DNA of 64,000 nucleotides from Gammaproteobacteria bacterium Ga0077536 (GTDB taxonomy: Bacteria; Pseudomonadota; Gammaproteobacteria; Ga0077536): positions 1 to 64,000 of the forward strand of contig LNEL01000030.1 of NCBI GenBank assembly GCA_001464935.1. Direction: 5' to 3'. The position numbers and the translations under genes were made by a program. The notes beneath the pieces were generated by a model. It was not told the origin of the DNA. It worked only from the letters and a program-made list of their open reading frames with translations, and made no database searches. Below, piece by piece: positions 33,774 to 44,601 of this stretch (its first letter is position 1; the number at the start of each line of letters is the position of its first letter).

Positions 33774-34559
33774 CTATCCTGCCAAGGACCGCATGAATTC
33801 GGCGCTCGCCGCGAGCGTCGCCTGTGGCTGCTCGAACTGCGGCGCGTGACGGCAGTCGGGCAACAGCAGCGTCGTGCACGGCCCGCGCACACCGCGCGCG
33901 ATTGCCGCGAGTTGCGCCGGCGTGCCGTACTGGTCGCCCTCACCCTGGATCTGCAGCAGCGGCACGCGGAGTCCGGGCAGCACGTGTTCGATGTTCCAGC
34001 GCGCGAAATCCGGATGCAGCCACGAATCGCACCAGCCATGGAATGCACAGTCGACGTTCGTACCGTGGTACTTCGCGAGCTTCGCGCGCAGATCGCCGTC
34101 GCGGAATGCCACCCGCGCCTCTTCGATGCTGCGCAGCCCGACCTCTTCGGTGAACACGTGGGGCGCCATCACGATCACGCCGCGCACGCGCGGATCGGCC
34201 ACGGCGCCGGCGTTGACGAGGGCTATCGAGGCCCCATCGCTGTGACCGAACAGCACGCAGTCACCGATGCCGGCGGCGTCGAGCAGCGACGATACGCCGT
34301 GCAGGCCCTCACGTTCCATGTAATCGAGCGGCCATGGCAGGGCGCGTGCGCAGGAACCACCGTAGCCGGCGCGCGAATACGCCAGGATCGGACAGCCGGT
34401 GGCCGCCGCGAGGCGCTGCGGGAAATCCCGCCACAGCGCCACGCAACCGAGTCCTTCATGCAGCAACACCAGCGTCGGCAACCCCGAATCGCCCTCGATT
34501 CGCAGGCACTCGAGCGCGCTGCCGCGGACGTCCAGCAGTGACCGGGTTGGAAGCGTCAT
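33774..34559 (-). CDS. Alpha/beta hydrolase
   Basis: 261 residues. The nucleophile elbow GHSDGAS holds Ser; a C-terminal GEGDQYG contributes the acid and CRHAPQFE the His of the triad. N-terminal LLHEGLGCVALWRDFP is the oxyanion-hole region. A cap domain lies between (HVFTEEVGL to FARWNIEHV). The substrate could be an ester, lactone or C-C bond; the nearby VOC protein and aminotransferase do not narrow it. It is 62 bp upstream-adjacent to the aminotransferase gene on the same strand. Confidence 0.8.
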   Translation of the reverse strand: MTLPTRSLLDVRGSALECLRIEGDSGLPTLVLLHEGLGCVALWRDFPQRLAAATGCPILAYSRAGYGGSCARALPWPLDYMEREGLHGVSSLLDAAGIGDCVLFGHSDGASIALVNAGAVADPRVRGVIVMAPHVFTEEVGLRSIEEARVAFRDGDLRAKLAKYHGTNVDCAFHGWCDSWLHPDFARWNIEHVLPGLRVPLLQIQGEGDQYGTPAQLAAIARGVRGPCTTLLLPDCRHAPQFEQPQATLAASAEFMRSLAG

Positions 34560-34620
34560 GCGGGAACGCGGTGGTGCGCGGTCCGACGCGCGGCACGTGG
34601 CCGCGCGCCGAAACGGTGCC

Positions 34621-36018
34621 TCAGGCGGCGAGCAGACCCTCGCGGGTCACGTAGTCGAGCGTGTCGGCGAGCGCGAGCGAGAACTTGTCGAAGATCTCGT
34701 CGATCTGCGCTTCGTCGATGATCAGCGGCGGGCAGAAGGCGATGCCGTCGCCGACATTGCGCGGGATCAGCCCGTGCGCATGGCAGCGCTCGAAGCAGTA
34801 CACACCGATCGAACCCGGCGGATTGAAGCCGGCCTTCGTCTGCTTGTTCGACACGAACTCGATCGCGCCGATCATGCCGATACCGCGCACTTCACCGACC
34901 AGCGGGTGATCGGCGAACGAGCGCAGGCGGGCCTGGAACTTCGGCGCGAGGCGCGCGGCGCGTTCGAAGATGCCGTCGCGGTGATAGATGTCGAGGCACT
35001 TCAGCGCGACCGCCGCGCACACGGGGTGACCCGTGTACGTGTAGCCGTGCCCGATCGTGCCGAGCTTGCGGCCTGCTTCGGCAATCGGACCGTACATCTT
35101 CTCCGGCAGGATCACGGCCGACAGCGGCTGGTACGAGGAGGTCAGCGCCTTGGCGAGCGTCATCGTGTCCGGCTTCAGGTTGAAGGTGTTCGTCGCAAAC
35201 GGATTGCCGGTGCGGCCGAAACCGGTGACGACTTCGTCGGCAATGAACAGCACGTCGTATTTCGCGAGCACGGCCTGGACTTTTTCGAAATAAGTGCGCG
35301 GTGGCACGAGCACGCCGCCGGCCGCCATCACGGGCTCGGCGATGAAGGCCGCGACCGTCTCCGGGCCTTCCTTCAGGATCAGCTGTTCGAGGTTGTGCGC
35401 GAGGCGCGTCGCGAAATCTTCTTCGCTTTCGCCCTTCTCGGCGAAACGGTAGTGATGCGGGCAGTCGGTGTGGATGAAGCGCCCGCCTTCGAGCGGCAGG
35501 TCCCACTGGGTGTGCATCGGCGCGAGGCCGGTCAGGCTGCCGGCGGCGATCGTGATGCCGTGATAGCCCTTCACGCGACCGATGATTTTCTTCTTCTTCG
35601 GCCGGCCCATCGCGTTGTTGTAGAACCAGATGAGCTTGATCTGGGTATCGTTCGCGTCCGACCCCGAGCAGCCAAAGAACACCTTCGAGGCGTTCTCGAT
35701 CGGCACGAGCGTCTTCAGGCGCTCCGCGAGCAGCATCGCCGTCTCGTGGCTCTTGCCGTTGAACATGTGGGTGAACGACATCTTGAGGATCTGGTCGTGC
35801 GCGACCTGGGCGAGTTCCTCGTTGCCGTAGCCGAGCGCAGTCGACCACAGCCCGGCGAGTCCTTCGATGTACTGCTTGCCGGTGTTGTCCCAGACGTAGA
35901 CGCCTTTGCCGCGCTCGATCATCAGCGCGCCCCGATCTTCGATGACGCCCGGATTGACCATCGGATGAAGGATGGCCGCGGCGTCGCGCGCCGCAATGCT
36001 GCCAGCTTGTAAGCTCAC
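34621..36018 (-). CDS. Class III aminotransferase (aspartate aminotransferase family)
   Basis: 465 residues, PLP-dependent fold type I, class III. The N-terminal NPGVIEDRGALMIERGKGVYVWDNTGKQYIEGLAGLW is a strong family signature; the cofactor Lys290 lies in TLAKALTSSYQPL after FIADEVVTGFGRTG. Related enzymes use pyruvate as acceptor for taurine, beta-alanine or other omega-amino donors; the substrate is open. Start: GTG 36018 with AAGGAGA six bases upstream. The open frame extends to 36180 without coding signs. Confidence 0.87.
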   Translation of the reverse strand: MSLQAGSIAARDAAAILHPMVNPGVIEDRGALMIERGKGVYVWDNTGKQYIEGLAGLWSTALGYGNEELAQVAHDQILKMSFTHMFNGKSHETAMLLAERLKTLVPIENASKVFFGCSGSDANDTQIKLIWFYNNAMGRPKKKKIIGRVKGYHGITIAAGSLTGLAPMHTQWDLPLEGGRFIHTDCPHHYRFAEKGESEEDFATRLAHNLEQLILKEGPETVAAFIAEPVMAAGGVLVPPRTYFEKVQAVLAKYDVLFIADEVVTGFGRTGNPFATNTFNLKPDTMTLAKALTSSYQPLSAVILPEKMYGPIAEAGRKLGTIGHGYTYTGHPVCAAVALKCLDIYHRDGIFERAARLAPKFQARLRSFADHPLVGEVRGIGMIGAIEFVSNKQTKAGFNPPGSIGVYCFERCHAHGLIPRNVGDGIAFCPPLIIDEAQIDEIFDKFSLALADTLDYVTREGLLAA

Positions 36019-36178
36019 GACTGTTCTCCTTGCCCTGTTTGAAGACGCATCGCGCCGCGCGTGACGAACTTGCCGGCGGCGGATGCGTACTGGCATTCTA
36101 GCCGTCAATTCCCGCCTCGGCCATGGCCGTTGCCGGCCACCTCCGGTCCGCTCCCGCCCACGACGAGTGCGCTGCGCC

Positions 36179-37054
36179 ATGAAGCCAAATCCGCTTGCCT
36201 ACCTGCAGATCGTCGGTGGCGCGCTGCTGCTGTCGACGGGCTCCGCCGCCATCAAGGCCACCAGTTTCAGCGCGTTCGAACTCGCCGGCGTGCGCGCGGT
36301 GGTGATCGTGCTGTTCATGGCACTGGTCGTGCGCCCGCGCCGCGCGGTGTTCGATCGCAGCCTGCTGCCGGCCGCGCTCGCGCACGGCGTGACGACCATC
36401 CTGTTCATGCTCGGCAACAAGCTGACCACCGCCGCGACCGCCATCTTCCTGCAGTACACGGCGCCGCTGTACCTGCTGCTGCTCGGGCCGTGGCTGCTGA
36501 AGGAACCGGTCGCCCGACGCGACTTCGCCTACGTCGCGGTGCTGCTGGTGGGCATGGTGCTGTTGCTGCTGAACCCGCCGGCCCGCGCGGCCACGGCGCC
36601 GAATCCTCTGCTCGGCGGCATCATCGCGGCCTGCTGCGGCGTCACCTGGGCGTTCACGACGCTGACGATGCGCGGCCTCGCACGCGACCCCGTCGCCGGC
36701 TTCGAACGCACGATGGCCTCGATCATCGTTGCCAACGTGGTGCTCGCCTGCGTGCTGCTGCCGCTGTTTCCGCCGCCGGTCACTGCCGGCTGGCAGGACT
36801 ACGGCATTGCCGCCTACATGGGGATCCTGCAACTCGGCACGGCGTTCATTCTGATCTCGCTGGGCCTGCGGCGGGTCACGGCGCTCGAAGGGGCGCTGCT
36901 GCTGCTGATCGAACCGGTGTTGAACCCGCTGTGGGTGTGGCTGGCGCACCGGGAATCGATCGGCCTCGCGAGCCTGGCCGGCGGCCTGCTGATCCTCGCC
37001 ACCACCGGCGTGCGCGCGCTCCATAATGCGCGCCGCGCCGCCGTGAGCACCTGA
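36179..37054 (+). CDS. EamA-family (DMT) transporter
   Basis: 291 residues with two EamA repeats, about ten hydrophobic helices in all (for example LAHGVTTILFMLGNKLT, TAIFLQYTAPLYLLLLG, GILQLGTAFILISLGLRRVTALEGALLLL). These inner-membrane proteins export amino acids or metabolites. ATG 36179 is chosen over an upstream ATG at 36083 since the first helix begins right after it. It is divergent from the aminotransferase gene; promoter region ~160 bp. Confidence 0.85.
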   Translation: MKPNPLAYLQIVGGALLLSTGSAAIKATSFSAFELAGVRAVVIVLFMALVVRPRRAVFDRSLLPAALAHGVTTILFMLGNKLTTAATAIFLQYTAPLYLLLLGPWLLKEPVARRDFAYVAVLLVGMVLLLLNPPARAATAPNPLLGGIIAACCGVTWAFTTLTMRGLARDPVAGFERTMASIIVANVVLACVLLPLFPPPVTAGWQDYGIAAYMGILQLGTAFILISLGLRRVTALEGALLLLIEPVLNPLWVWLAHRESIGLASLAGGLLILATTGVRALHNARRAAVST

Positions 37055-37199
37055 CCGGCGGGTGAAATACATCGCGGGGCCGTCGTCTGCACGGCGCTTG
37101 CGAGGCGCGGACCGGCGTTGACCGGAGGTCGATGGGGGGTGGAGGCGCGTGCCCCTCAGTCGTTGGTTCGCGGCAGGCGCGCAGCCGCAGCCCTGCCTG

Positions 37200-38471
37200 C
37201 TAGGCCGGCCGGGGCTTGACGTTGCGGCGCTGCATCTGGAGCTGACGACGCGCGTCCTGCAGCAGACGCGGTTCGAGTTCGGCTTCGACCAGCGGCAGCT
37301 TGTACTTCGCTTTCGGGAATTCCTGCTCGGCCGCCAGCGACAGCCACAGCCACGCGCGCACCAGGTCGCGCTCGACGCCGACTCCCTTCGCAAAGCACAT
37401 CGCAAGCCCGTACTGGGCGCGCACATGGCCCTGGCAGGCGGCCTTGTCGAGCCAGGTGATCGCCTCGCCCGGCACCACGCCCGGCGCCTGTCCGAACAGT
37501 CCGCGCCGGCCGATCTCATACTGCGCCGGCGCGTAGCCGAGCTGGGCCGCATGACGCATCCACGCGGCGGCGCGCGGCTTGTTGACGGGGACACCGCAGT
37601 CACCGGTTTCGTACGCGAGGGCAATGCGATACACCGCTTTCGGGTGCGACTGATCGGCGGCCTTGCGAAACCAGCCGAGTGCCTGCACCGCCAGCATGCC
37701 GCCCTGCTTCTGGTAGTAGCGCCCGAGCGCGTACTGCGCTGGCGCAAACCCGCGATCGGCGGCCTGCGTGAGCCACAGTTCGGCGGCCGCGAGATCCCGC
37801 AGCCGTGGCGGACCGCTGGCGTAGAGCAGGCCGAGGTTGAACTCCGCTTTCGCGTAACCGTGTGCGGCCGCGCGACCGCACCAGTAAATGGCCTGTTCGT
37901 AGTCGCGCTCGAGGCCTTCGCCGTTGGCGTACGCGAGCGCGAGATTCAGTTGCGCCTTCGGATAATTCTGTTCGGCAGACGCATGCCAATGTCGCGCAGC
38001 AGCGGCGAGGTCACGCGCAACGCCCTGACCCTGCGCATACAGTTCACCGAGATTGAACTGCGCCACCGGATTGCCGTTGACGGCCGCGGCGTAATACCAG
38101 CTGAAGGCGCGTTCGAGATCGACCCGCGTGCCGTTCCCGGTGTGGTAGCACCAGCCGGCCAGTGCCTGCGCATCCGGATGATTCTGCTCCGCGGCGGCGA
38201 GAAACCATTTCAGCGCCTCGCCCGCGTCCTGCGGGCAGCCATGACCTTCGAGCAGACAGACCCCGAAGCGGTGCTGGGCCGCCGCATGGCCACTCTTCGC
38301 CGCCTGCGCGTACCAGTGCAGCGCTTCACGGCGATCGACATCGAGCTGACTGCGCTTGCGCAGTCGCTCCGCAAACTGGTACTGCGCGTCGGGTGAACCA
38401 AGCTGGGCAGCCGAGGCCAGCTCGCGCGTGCTCTGCGGCGGGCGCTCGACGTCCTTCATCGCGTAGGCCAT
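37200..38471 (-). CDS. Sel1-repeat protein
   Basis: 423 residues almost wholly of ~36-residue Sel1-like repeats (about ten; consensus 'A..WY..AA..G...AQ..LG..Y..G.GV..D...A'). There is no signal peptide, so it is probably cytosolic and a protein-interaction scaffold. ATG 38471 has GGAGG seven bases upstream and starts inside the end of the preceding gene (16-bp overlap); a second ATG at 38459 overlaps the stop as ATGA. The C-terminus is basic. Confidence 0.85.
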   Translation of the reverse strand: MAYAMKDVERPPQSTRELASAAQLGSPDAQYQFAERLRKRSQLDVDRREALHWYAQAAKSGHAAAQHRFGVCLLEGHGCPQDAGEALKWFLAAAEQNHPDAQALAGWCYHTGNGTRVDLERAFSWYYAAAVNGNPVAQFNLGELYAQGQGVARDLAAAARHWHASAEQNYPKAQLNLALAYANGEGLERDYEQAIYWCGRAAAHGYAKAEFNLGLLYASGPPRLRDLAAAELWLTQAADRGFAPAQYALGRYYQKQGGMLAVQALGWFRKAADQSHPKAVYRIALAYETGDCGVPVNKPRAAAWMRHAAQLGYAPAQYEIGRRGLFGQAPGVVPGEAITWLDKAACQGHVRAQYGLAMCFAKGVGVERDLVRAWLWLSLAAEQEFPKAKYKLPLVEAELEPRLLQDARRQLQMQRRNVKPRPA

Positions 38472-39343
38472 GGGGAATCCTCCGTCAGCAACGAGATTAG
38501 GCTGGATGTATCAGCCCGGCGCATTCCGTGCGCCTGTAATTCACCGTAGAACTGGTCGACCAGCGCCGCGACCGGCAGGCGGGCACCGTTGCGCCGCGCC
38601 TCGTCGAGCACGATGCCGAGATCCTTGCGCATCCAGTCGACGGCGAAGCCGAAATCGAAACGGCCCTCGAGCATCGTCGGTGCGCGATTGTCCATCTGCC
38701 AGGACTGCGCCGCGCCCTGGCCAATCACGGCCAGCACGGCGGGCATGTCGAGTCCGGCCCGCTGGCCGAAGGCGAGGCCTTCGGCCAGGCCCTGCAGCAG
38801 CCCGGCGATGCAGGTCTGGTTGACCATTTTCGTCAGTTGTCCGGCGCCGCTCGGGCCGAGCAGGCGCGCCGTGCGCGCGTAGGCGGCGAGCAGCGGTTCG
38901 ACGCGCGCGTAGTCGGCTGGGTCGCCGCCGCACATGCAGGTCAGCGCGCCGCGCTCGGCGCCACTCTGGCCGCCGGAGACCGGCGCATCGATGAAGCCAG
39001 CACCCTGGAGCCTGGCGCGCGCCGCGAGTTCGCGGGCGACGACAGCGGACGTCGTCGAGTGGTCGACATGGAGCGCGCCGGACGTCAGGGCCTCGAAGGC
39101 CCCGCCGGCACCGAGCGTGACGGCGCGCAGGTCGTCGTCGTTGCCGACGCAGCTGAAAACGACCTCGGCACCCTCCGCCGCCGCGGCGGGCGAAGTCGCA
39201 GCGCGGCCCGGATGGCTCGCGAGCCAGCGCTCGCGGGTCGCGGGCGTGCGGTTGTAGACGGTGACTTCATGGCCGGCGCGCGCAAGGTGTCCCGCCATCG
39301 GGAACCCCATGACGCCGAGACCGATGAAGGCAACCGTGGCCAT
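38456..39343 (-). CDS. 3-hydroxyisobutyrate dehydrogenase family oxidoreductase
   Basis: 295 residues. N-terminal Rossmann fold FIGLGVMGFPMAGHLARAG (residues 7-25) and a beta-hydroxyacid dehydrogenase substrate loop VDAPVSGGQSGAERGALTCM-type region; the catalytic Lys lies in GQLTKMVNQ. These enzymes reversibly oxidise 3-hydroxyisobutyrate, tartronate semialdehyde or related hydroxy acids with NAD(P). Downstream it overlaps the Sel1-repeat gene, so the two are co-transcribed; functional link unclear. Confidence 0.85.
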   Translation of the reverse strand: MATVAFIGLGVMGFPMAGHLARAGHEVTVYNRTPATRERWLASHPGRAATSPAAAAEGAEVVFSCVGNDDDLRAVTLGAGGAFEALTSGALHVDHSTTSAVVARELAARARLQGAGFIDAPVSGGQSGAERGALTCMCGGDPADYARVEPLLAAYARTARLLGPSGAGQLTKMVNQTCIAGLLQGLAEGLAFGQRAGLDMPAVLAVIGQGAAQSWQMDNRAPTMLEGRFDFGFAVDWMRKDLGIVLDEARRNGARLPVAALVDQFYGELQAHGMRRADTSSLISLLTEDSPWPTR

Positions 39344-39515
39344 GCCCGCCTCGAAGAATCGTTAAAGAATGTGTCCCGATGTTACGGATTGAACCTTCCG
39401 CTGACCAGTCCGAAAGTATGGCAAACGGTAACAGTCCCGATTCTGGCGGCGGGCCGGGCTGGCAGCGGCGCCCGTCGCCCCGCCCGGACGTGCACGGCGA
39501 GGCGCACGGGCACGC

Positions 39516-40838
39516 TCAGACCGGTCTGGCGTGAAGGTCGTAGTCGTCGGCCCGCTCGACCTGCACGCGCAGCAGTTCGCCCGGCGCCACCTGCCGGCGG
39601 GTGCGCACATAGACCAGCCCGTCGATGTCCGGTGCGTCGCCGCGACTGCGCGCGATGAGCTTGCCACCGTCGCGGCGGTCGACCAGCACTTCGAGCCCGG
39701 TGCCGACCTTCGCTGCGAGCCGGCGGCGGCTGATGTCCTGCTGGCAGGCCATGAAGCGCGCGTGGCGTTCGGCCTTCAGTGCGTCGGGCACGGCACCCGG
39801 CAGGGCATTGGCGCTGGCGCCGGCGACCGGCGAGTACTCGAAGCAGCCGACACGGTCGAGCTGCGCCTCGGTGATGAAGGCGAGCAGCTGCTCGAAATCC
39901 TCGTCGGTCTCGCCCGGAAAGCCGACGATGAAGGTACTGCGCAGCGTCAGTTCGGGACAGGCCCGCCGCCACGCATGGATGCGTTCGAGCGTGTTCTCGG
40001 CGTGCGCCGGACGCTTCATCAGCTTCAGCAGGCGCGGGCTGCCGTGCTGGAACGGAATGTCGAGATACGGCAGCACCCTGCCCTGCGCCATCAGCGGCAA
40101 CACGTCGTCGACATGCGGGTAGGGATAGACATAGTGCAAGCGCACCCACACGCCGAGCGATCCGAGCGCGCGGCACAGTCCTTCGAAATTCGACTTCAAT
40201 GGCCGTCCCTGCCAGAACGCCGTGCGGTAGCGCAGATCGCTGCCGTAGGCGCTGGTGTCCTGCGAGATGACCAGCAGTTCCTTCACGCCGGCGGCCACGA
40301 GGCGCTCCGCTTCGGCCATGATTTCATCGAGCGGCCGGCTGACGAGCCGGCCGCGCATCGACGGAATGATGCAGAAGCTGCAACTGTGATTGCAGCCTTC
40401 GGAAATCTTCAGATACGCGTAATGACGCGGCGTCAGCTTGATGCCCTGCGGCGGCACCAGGTCGGTGAACGGATCGTGATCGGCGGCGATCGGCGCGTGC
40501 GCATGCACGGCGCCGACGACCGCTTCGTACTGATGCGGCCCGGTGACGGCGAGCACGCCCGGATGCGCGGCATGGATGCGCTCGGCCTCGGCGCCGAGGC
40601 AGCCGGTGACGATCACCCTGCCGTTCTCGGCCAGCGCCTCGCCTATGGCGGCCAGCGATTCCTCGCGCGCGCTGTCGATGAACCCGCAGGTGTTGACGAC
40701 GACGACATTGGCGTCCGCGTACTCGTTCGTGATCGCGTAACCGTCGAGTTTCAGCTGGGTGAGGATGCGTTCCGAATCGACGAGCGCTTTCGGGCATCCG
40801 AGGCTGACGAAACCGACTTTGGGAGACTCGCTGGACAT
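39516..40838 (-). CDS. rimO: Ribosomal protein S12 methylthiotransferase RimO
   Basis: 440 residues. N-terminal UPF0004 domain with Cys ([31 protein letters not shown]), radical-SAM cluster Cys149-x3-Cys153-x2-Cys156 (CNHSCSFC) and a C-terminal TRAM domain. The CIIPSMRG continuation and length are diagnostic of RimO, which adds a methylthio group to Asp of ribosomal protein S12 using two [4Fe-4S] clusters and SAM. A 172-bp gap precedes the adjacent oxidoreductase. Confidence 0.93.
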   Translation of the reverse strand: MSSESPKVGFVSLGCPKALVDSERILTQLKLDGYAITNEYADANVVVVNTCGFIDSAREESLAAIGEALAENGRVIVTGCLGAEAERIHAAHPGVLAVTGPHQYEAVVGAVHAHAPIAADHDPFTDLVPPQGIKLTPRHYAYLKISEGCNHSCSFCIIPSMRGRLVSRPLDEIMAEAERLVAAGVKELLVISQDTSAYGSDLRYRTAFWQGRPLKSNFEGLCRALGSLGVWVRLHYVYPYPHVDDVLPLMAQGRVLPYLDIPFQHGSPRLLKLMKRPAHAENTLERIHAWRRACPELTLRSTFIVGFPGETDEDFEQLLAFITEAQLDRVGCFEYSPVAGASANALPGAVPDALKAERHARFMACQQDISRRRLAAKVGTGLEVLVDRRDGGKLIARSRGDAPDIDGLVYVRTRRQVAPGELLRVQVERADDYDLHARPV

Positions 40839-40874
40839 GTCATCTTCCGCGCCGGCGGCGGCCGCGCCGGCGGA

Positions 40875-42539
40875 TCAGTAACCCATTGCGCATCCATCGA
40901 AGCGGGGCTCTGAGCCCCCCTCGTAGGTGCCGGCCGCGGGGTCGCACAGGATACCCTGATATCCGCCGACGAAGTTGCCGATCGGATCTTCGATGTCGAC
41001 GACGCAGTGGCCGCGCGCGCGCAGGCCTGCACGCACCTGGTCCGGCATCGCCGGTTCCAGGTAGACCGTGCCGCCGCCCGGTTCGACGAGCCCGTTCGGA
41101 TGCCTGCCGCCGGCGTGGCGCAGGCGCGGCAGCATCGCCGCACTCGCGGCGTCGCAGCCGAAATCGATCAGGTTGGCGAGGATCTGCACCTGTCCCTGGG
41201 GCTGCATGTCGGCCCCCATCACGCCGAAAGCCAGCCACGGCCGCCCGTCCTTCAAGCCGAAGCCCGGCATGATGGTGTGGAACGGACGCTTGCCGGGGTG
41301 ATAGGCGTTCGCATGCGCCGGGTCGAGCGTGAAGCCCGCGCCACGCGACTGCAGCGCGAAACCTGCGCGCGGCACCACGAGCGCCGAGCCGAACGGATTG
41401 AAGATGCTTTGAATCAGCGACACCATCATGCCGTCGGCATCGGCCGTCGCCAGGTACGTGGTGTCGCCACCCGGCACCGCGCCGTGGGTGTAATCCGCGC
41501 GCGCGCGCTGCGCGTCGATCAGCGCACGACGTTCCGCGGCGTAGGCCTTGTCGAGCAGGCGCGCGAGCGGCGCGCGCGCGAACGCCGGATCGGCGTAGTA
41601 CTGCGCGCGATCGCTGAAGGCGAGCTTTTTCGCCTCCACGTAGCAATGCCACCAGTCGGCGCTGTCCGGCGCGCCCGGCGCGAAGCCTTCCAGAATGTTC
41701 AACATCTGCAGCACGCTCGCGCCCTGCCCGTTCGGCGGCAGCGCGCAGATTTCGTGGCCGCGATAGTGGGTGCTGATCGGGGTCACCCATTCGGCGTGGC
41801 GACGCAGCAGATCGTCGCGCCCCAGCGCGCCCCCGGCGGCATTCACGGTGTCGACGATCCGCTGCGCGAACTCGCCTTCGTAGAAACCCGCGCGCCCACG
41901 CTGGGCGATGCGTTCAAAGGTCTCGGCGAGCGCGGGATTGCGCTGGCTGCTGCCGGCCAGCGGCGCTGCGCCGTCGGGCGCGAACGTGGCGAAGAACTCG
42001 CCGAGACGGCCGGCGACCTCGGGGGCGGCCTGCACGTCGCGCACCGCGCGCTGCCACCACTGTGCCGTGACGGGTCCGACGGTAAAGCCCTCGCGCGCCA
42101 GCGTCATCGCGGGCGCGAACAGGTCGGCCCACGGCAGACGCCCGAAGCGTTCGTGCAACAGCGCCCAGCCATCGACGGCGCCGGGTACGGTGACGCTGTG
42201 CGCGCCGCGCGTGGGAATCGTCGGCGCCGCGCCGAGCACCTCGCGCAGCGCCACCAGCGAGCGACGGTTCGGGCTCCTGCCGCTCGCGTTGACGCCCTGC
42301 AGGCAGCGCCCGAACGGATCCCAGACCAGCGCAAACAAATCGCCGCCCGGACCGCACATGTAAGGCTCGGTGACCGCAAGCGCGGCGTTCGCCGCCAGTG
42401 CCGCATCCAGCGCATTGCCGCCACGGCGCAGCGTTTCGAGGCCGGCGGCCGTTGCGGCGGGCTGGCTGGTGGCCACCATGGCCTGACGACCGACGGCGGG
42501 GATGCCTGCGCGGCTGGTCTGCGTGGCGGAAACGGTCAT
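40875..42539 (-). CDS. Gamma-glutamyltransferase family protein
   Basis: 554 residues, the proenzyme length of the family. Opening PAATAAGLETLRRGGNALDAALAAN, then MCGPGGDLFALVWD, PFHTIMPGF and a GNFVGGYQG-type ending; the autocatalytic Thr is Thr360 in GGDTTYLATADADG. Family enzymes transfer or hydrolyse gamma-glutamyl groups, but this ywrD-like branch may act on other gamma-glutamyl amides. No signal peptide, so it may be cytosolic. ATG 42539 has GGAGG nine bases upstream. The frame is open beyond it as a shadow of the adaptor gene on the other strand. Confidence 0.82.
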   Translation of the reverse strand: MTVSATQTSRAGIPAVGRQAMVATSQPAATAAGLETLRRGGNALDAALAANAALAVTEPYMCGPGGDLFALVWDPFGRCLQGVNASGRSPNRRSLVALREVLGAAPTIPTRGAHSVTVPGAVDGWALLHERFGRLPWADLFAPAMTLAREGFTVGPVTAQWWQRAVRDVQAAPEVAGRLGEFFATFAPDGAAPLAGSSQRNPALAETFERIAQRGRAGFYEGEFAQRIVDTVNAAGGALGRDDLLRRHAEWVTPISTHYRGHEICALPPNGQGASVLQMLNILEGFAPGAPDSADWWHCYVEAKKLAFSDRAQYYADPAFARAPLARLLDKAYAAERRALIDAQRARADYTHGAVPGGDTTYLATADADGMMVSLIQSIFNPFGSALVVPRAGFALQSRGAGFTLDPAHANAYHPGKRPFHTIMPGFGLKDGRPWLAFGVMGADMQPQGQVQILANLIDFGCDAASAAMLPRLRHAGGRHPNGLVEPGGGTVYLEPAMPDQVRAGLRARGHCVVDIEDPIGNFVGGYQGILCDPAAGTYEGGSEPRFDGCAMGY

Positions 42540-42674
42540 CGTCGGGGCCTCCATGGCTGGCATTGTCGGCGTGATCTCACGCCGGGCGCGTATCGTAAGG
42601 GAAAACGTCCACCGCCGGCCCGAGCGCATGCAGCCAAGGTATGCTAGAGGCCCCGACCGAGCACCTGTGACTCC

Positions 42675-43916
42675 GTGACTGACGACAACGCCGCCCGCCT
42701 CCTGCAACAGTTGACCCTGGACCCGGCGGCACGTCAGCGCACGACCCGGCGCTGGCCGTGGCTGCTCGTCGTCGCACTCGGCGTCGGCGGCGCGGGTGCC
42801 TGGTGGTATCGCGCGCAGCCGGGCAGCGTGATCGTCGACACCGCCGTCGCGCGCGCCCAGCCCGCCGCGGCGGCCGCCGATCAGGCCGTGCTCGACGCGA
42901 CCGGTTACGTCACCGCCCGCCGCCAGGCGACGGTTTCCGCGAAAGTCACCGGGCGCGTGGCCGAAGTGCTGATCGAGGAAGGCCAACGGGTGCGCGCCGG
43001 CGACGTGCTCGCGCGGCTCGATCCGATCGACGCCGACGCGCAGCTTGCCCTGAACCAGAGCCAGATCGCCGCGGCCGACGCGCAACTCGCCGATCTGCGC
43101 GTGCAGCGGCGGCAGGCCGAGCGCGACGCGCGGCGTGCCGAGGAGCTTGCCGCGCGCAAACTCGGCAGTGCACAGGGCGCCGAGGACGCACGCATGCGCG
43201 TCGCGTCCCTCGACGCCCGCCTGCTGGCCCAGGCCGAGCAGGTCAAAGTGGCCCGGCGCAGTCTCGAGGTGGCGGCGGTCGCGCTCGACAACACCATCGT
43301 CCGCGCGCCGTTCGACGGCGTGATCACCGTCAAGGCGGCGCAGCCGGGCGAAATCGTCTCGCCGATCTCCGCGGGCGGCGGCTTCACGCGCACCGGCATC
43401 GGCACCATCGTCGACATGGACTCGCTCGAGATCGAAGTCGACGTCAACGAAAGCTATATCAGCCGCGTGCGCGCCGAACAGCGCGTGACCGCGACGCTGA
43501 ACGCCTATCCCGACTGGTCCATTCCCGCGCACGTGATCACGATCATCCCGACCGCTGATCGCGCAAAGGCCACCGTGAAGGTGCGCATCGCGCTCGATGT
43601 GCGCGACGAGCGCATCGTGCCGGAAATGGGCGTACGCGTGAGTTTCCTCGAAGACGCGACGAGCGCACCCGTCACACCGGCGGCCCTGCCCGGCGTGCTC
43701 GTGCCGACGACCGCGATCGTCGCTGACGGCGATCGCAGCATCGCGTGGACAGTCGACGACGGACACGCGCAGCGACGCGAACTGACGCTCGGCCAGCAGG
43801 TCGGCGTCGAGCGCCAGGTGCTCGCGGGGCTCGCCGCCGGCGAGTGCGTGATCCTCGCGCCACCAGCCGGCCTGCAGGACGGCAGCCGCGTGCGCACCGC
43901 AACGACAGACAGGTAA
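42675..43916 (+). CDS. ABC-exporter membrane-fusion adaptor (HlyD/MacA-like)
   Basis: 413 residues. N-terminal membrane anchor WPWLLVVALGVGGAGAWWY near residue 27, lipoyl halves around ARRQATVSAKVTGRVAEV and VRAPFDGVITVKAAQPGE, and an Ala/Gln-rich coiled coil (~100-175). It acts with the ATPase and two permeases behind it, a MacA-like layout. Start is GTG 42675 (GTGACTGACGAC). A weak -10-like TATGCT lies at 42640-42645. No outer-membrane factor is encoded in this cluster. Confidence 0.83.
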   Translation: MTDDNAARLLQQLTLDPAARQRTTRRWPWLLVVALGVGGAGAWWYRAQPGSVIVDTAVARAQPAAAAADQAVLDATGYVTARRQATVSAKVTGRVAEVLIEEGQRVRAGDVLARLDPIDADAQLALNQSQIAAADAQLADLRVQRRQAERDARRAEELAARKLGSAQGAEDARMRVASLDARLLAQAEQVKVARRSLEVAAVALDNTIVRAPFDGVITVKAAQPGEIVSPISAGGGFTRTGIGTIVDMDSLEIEVDVNESYISRVRAEQRVTATLNAYPDWSIPAHVITIIPTADRAKATVKVRIALDVRDERIVPEMGVRVSFLEDATSAPVTPAALPGVLVPTTAIVADGDRSIAWTVDDGHAQRRELTLGQQVGVERQVLAGLAAGECVILAPPAGLQDGSRVRTATTDR

Positions 43917-43923
43917 GGATCCC

Positions 43924-44597
<674 letters not shown>

Positions 44598-44601
<4 letters not shown>
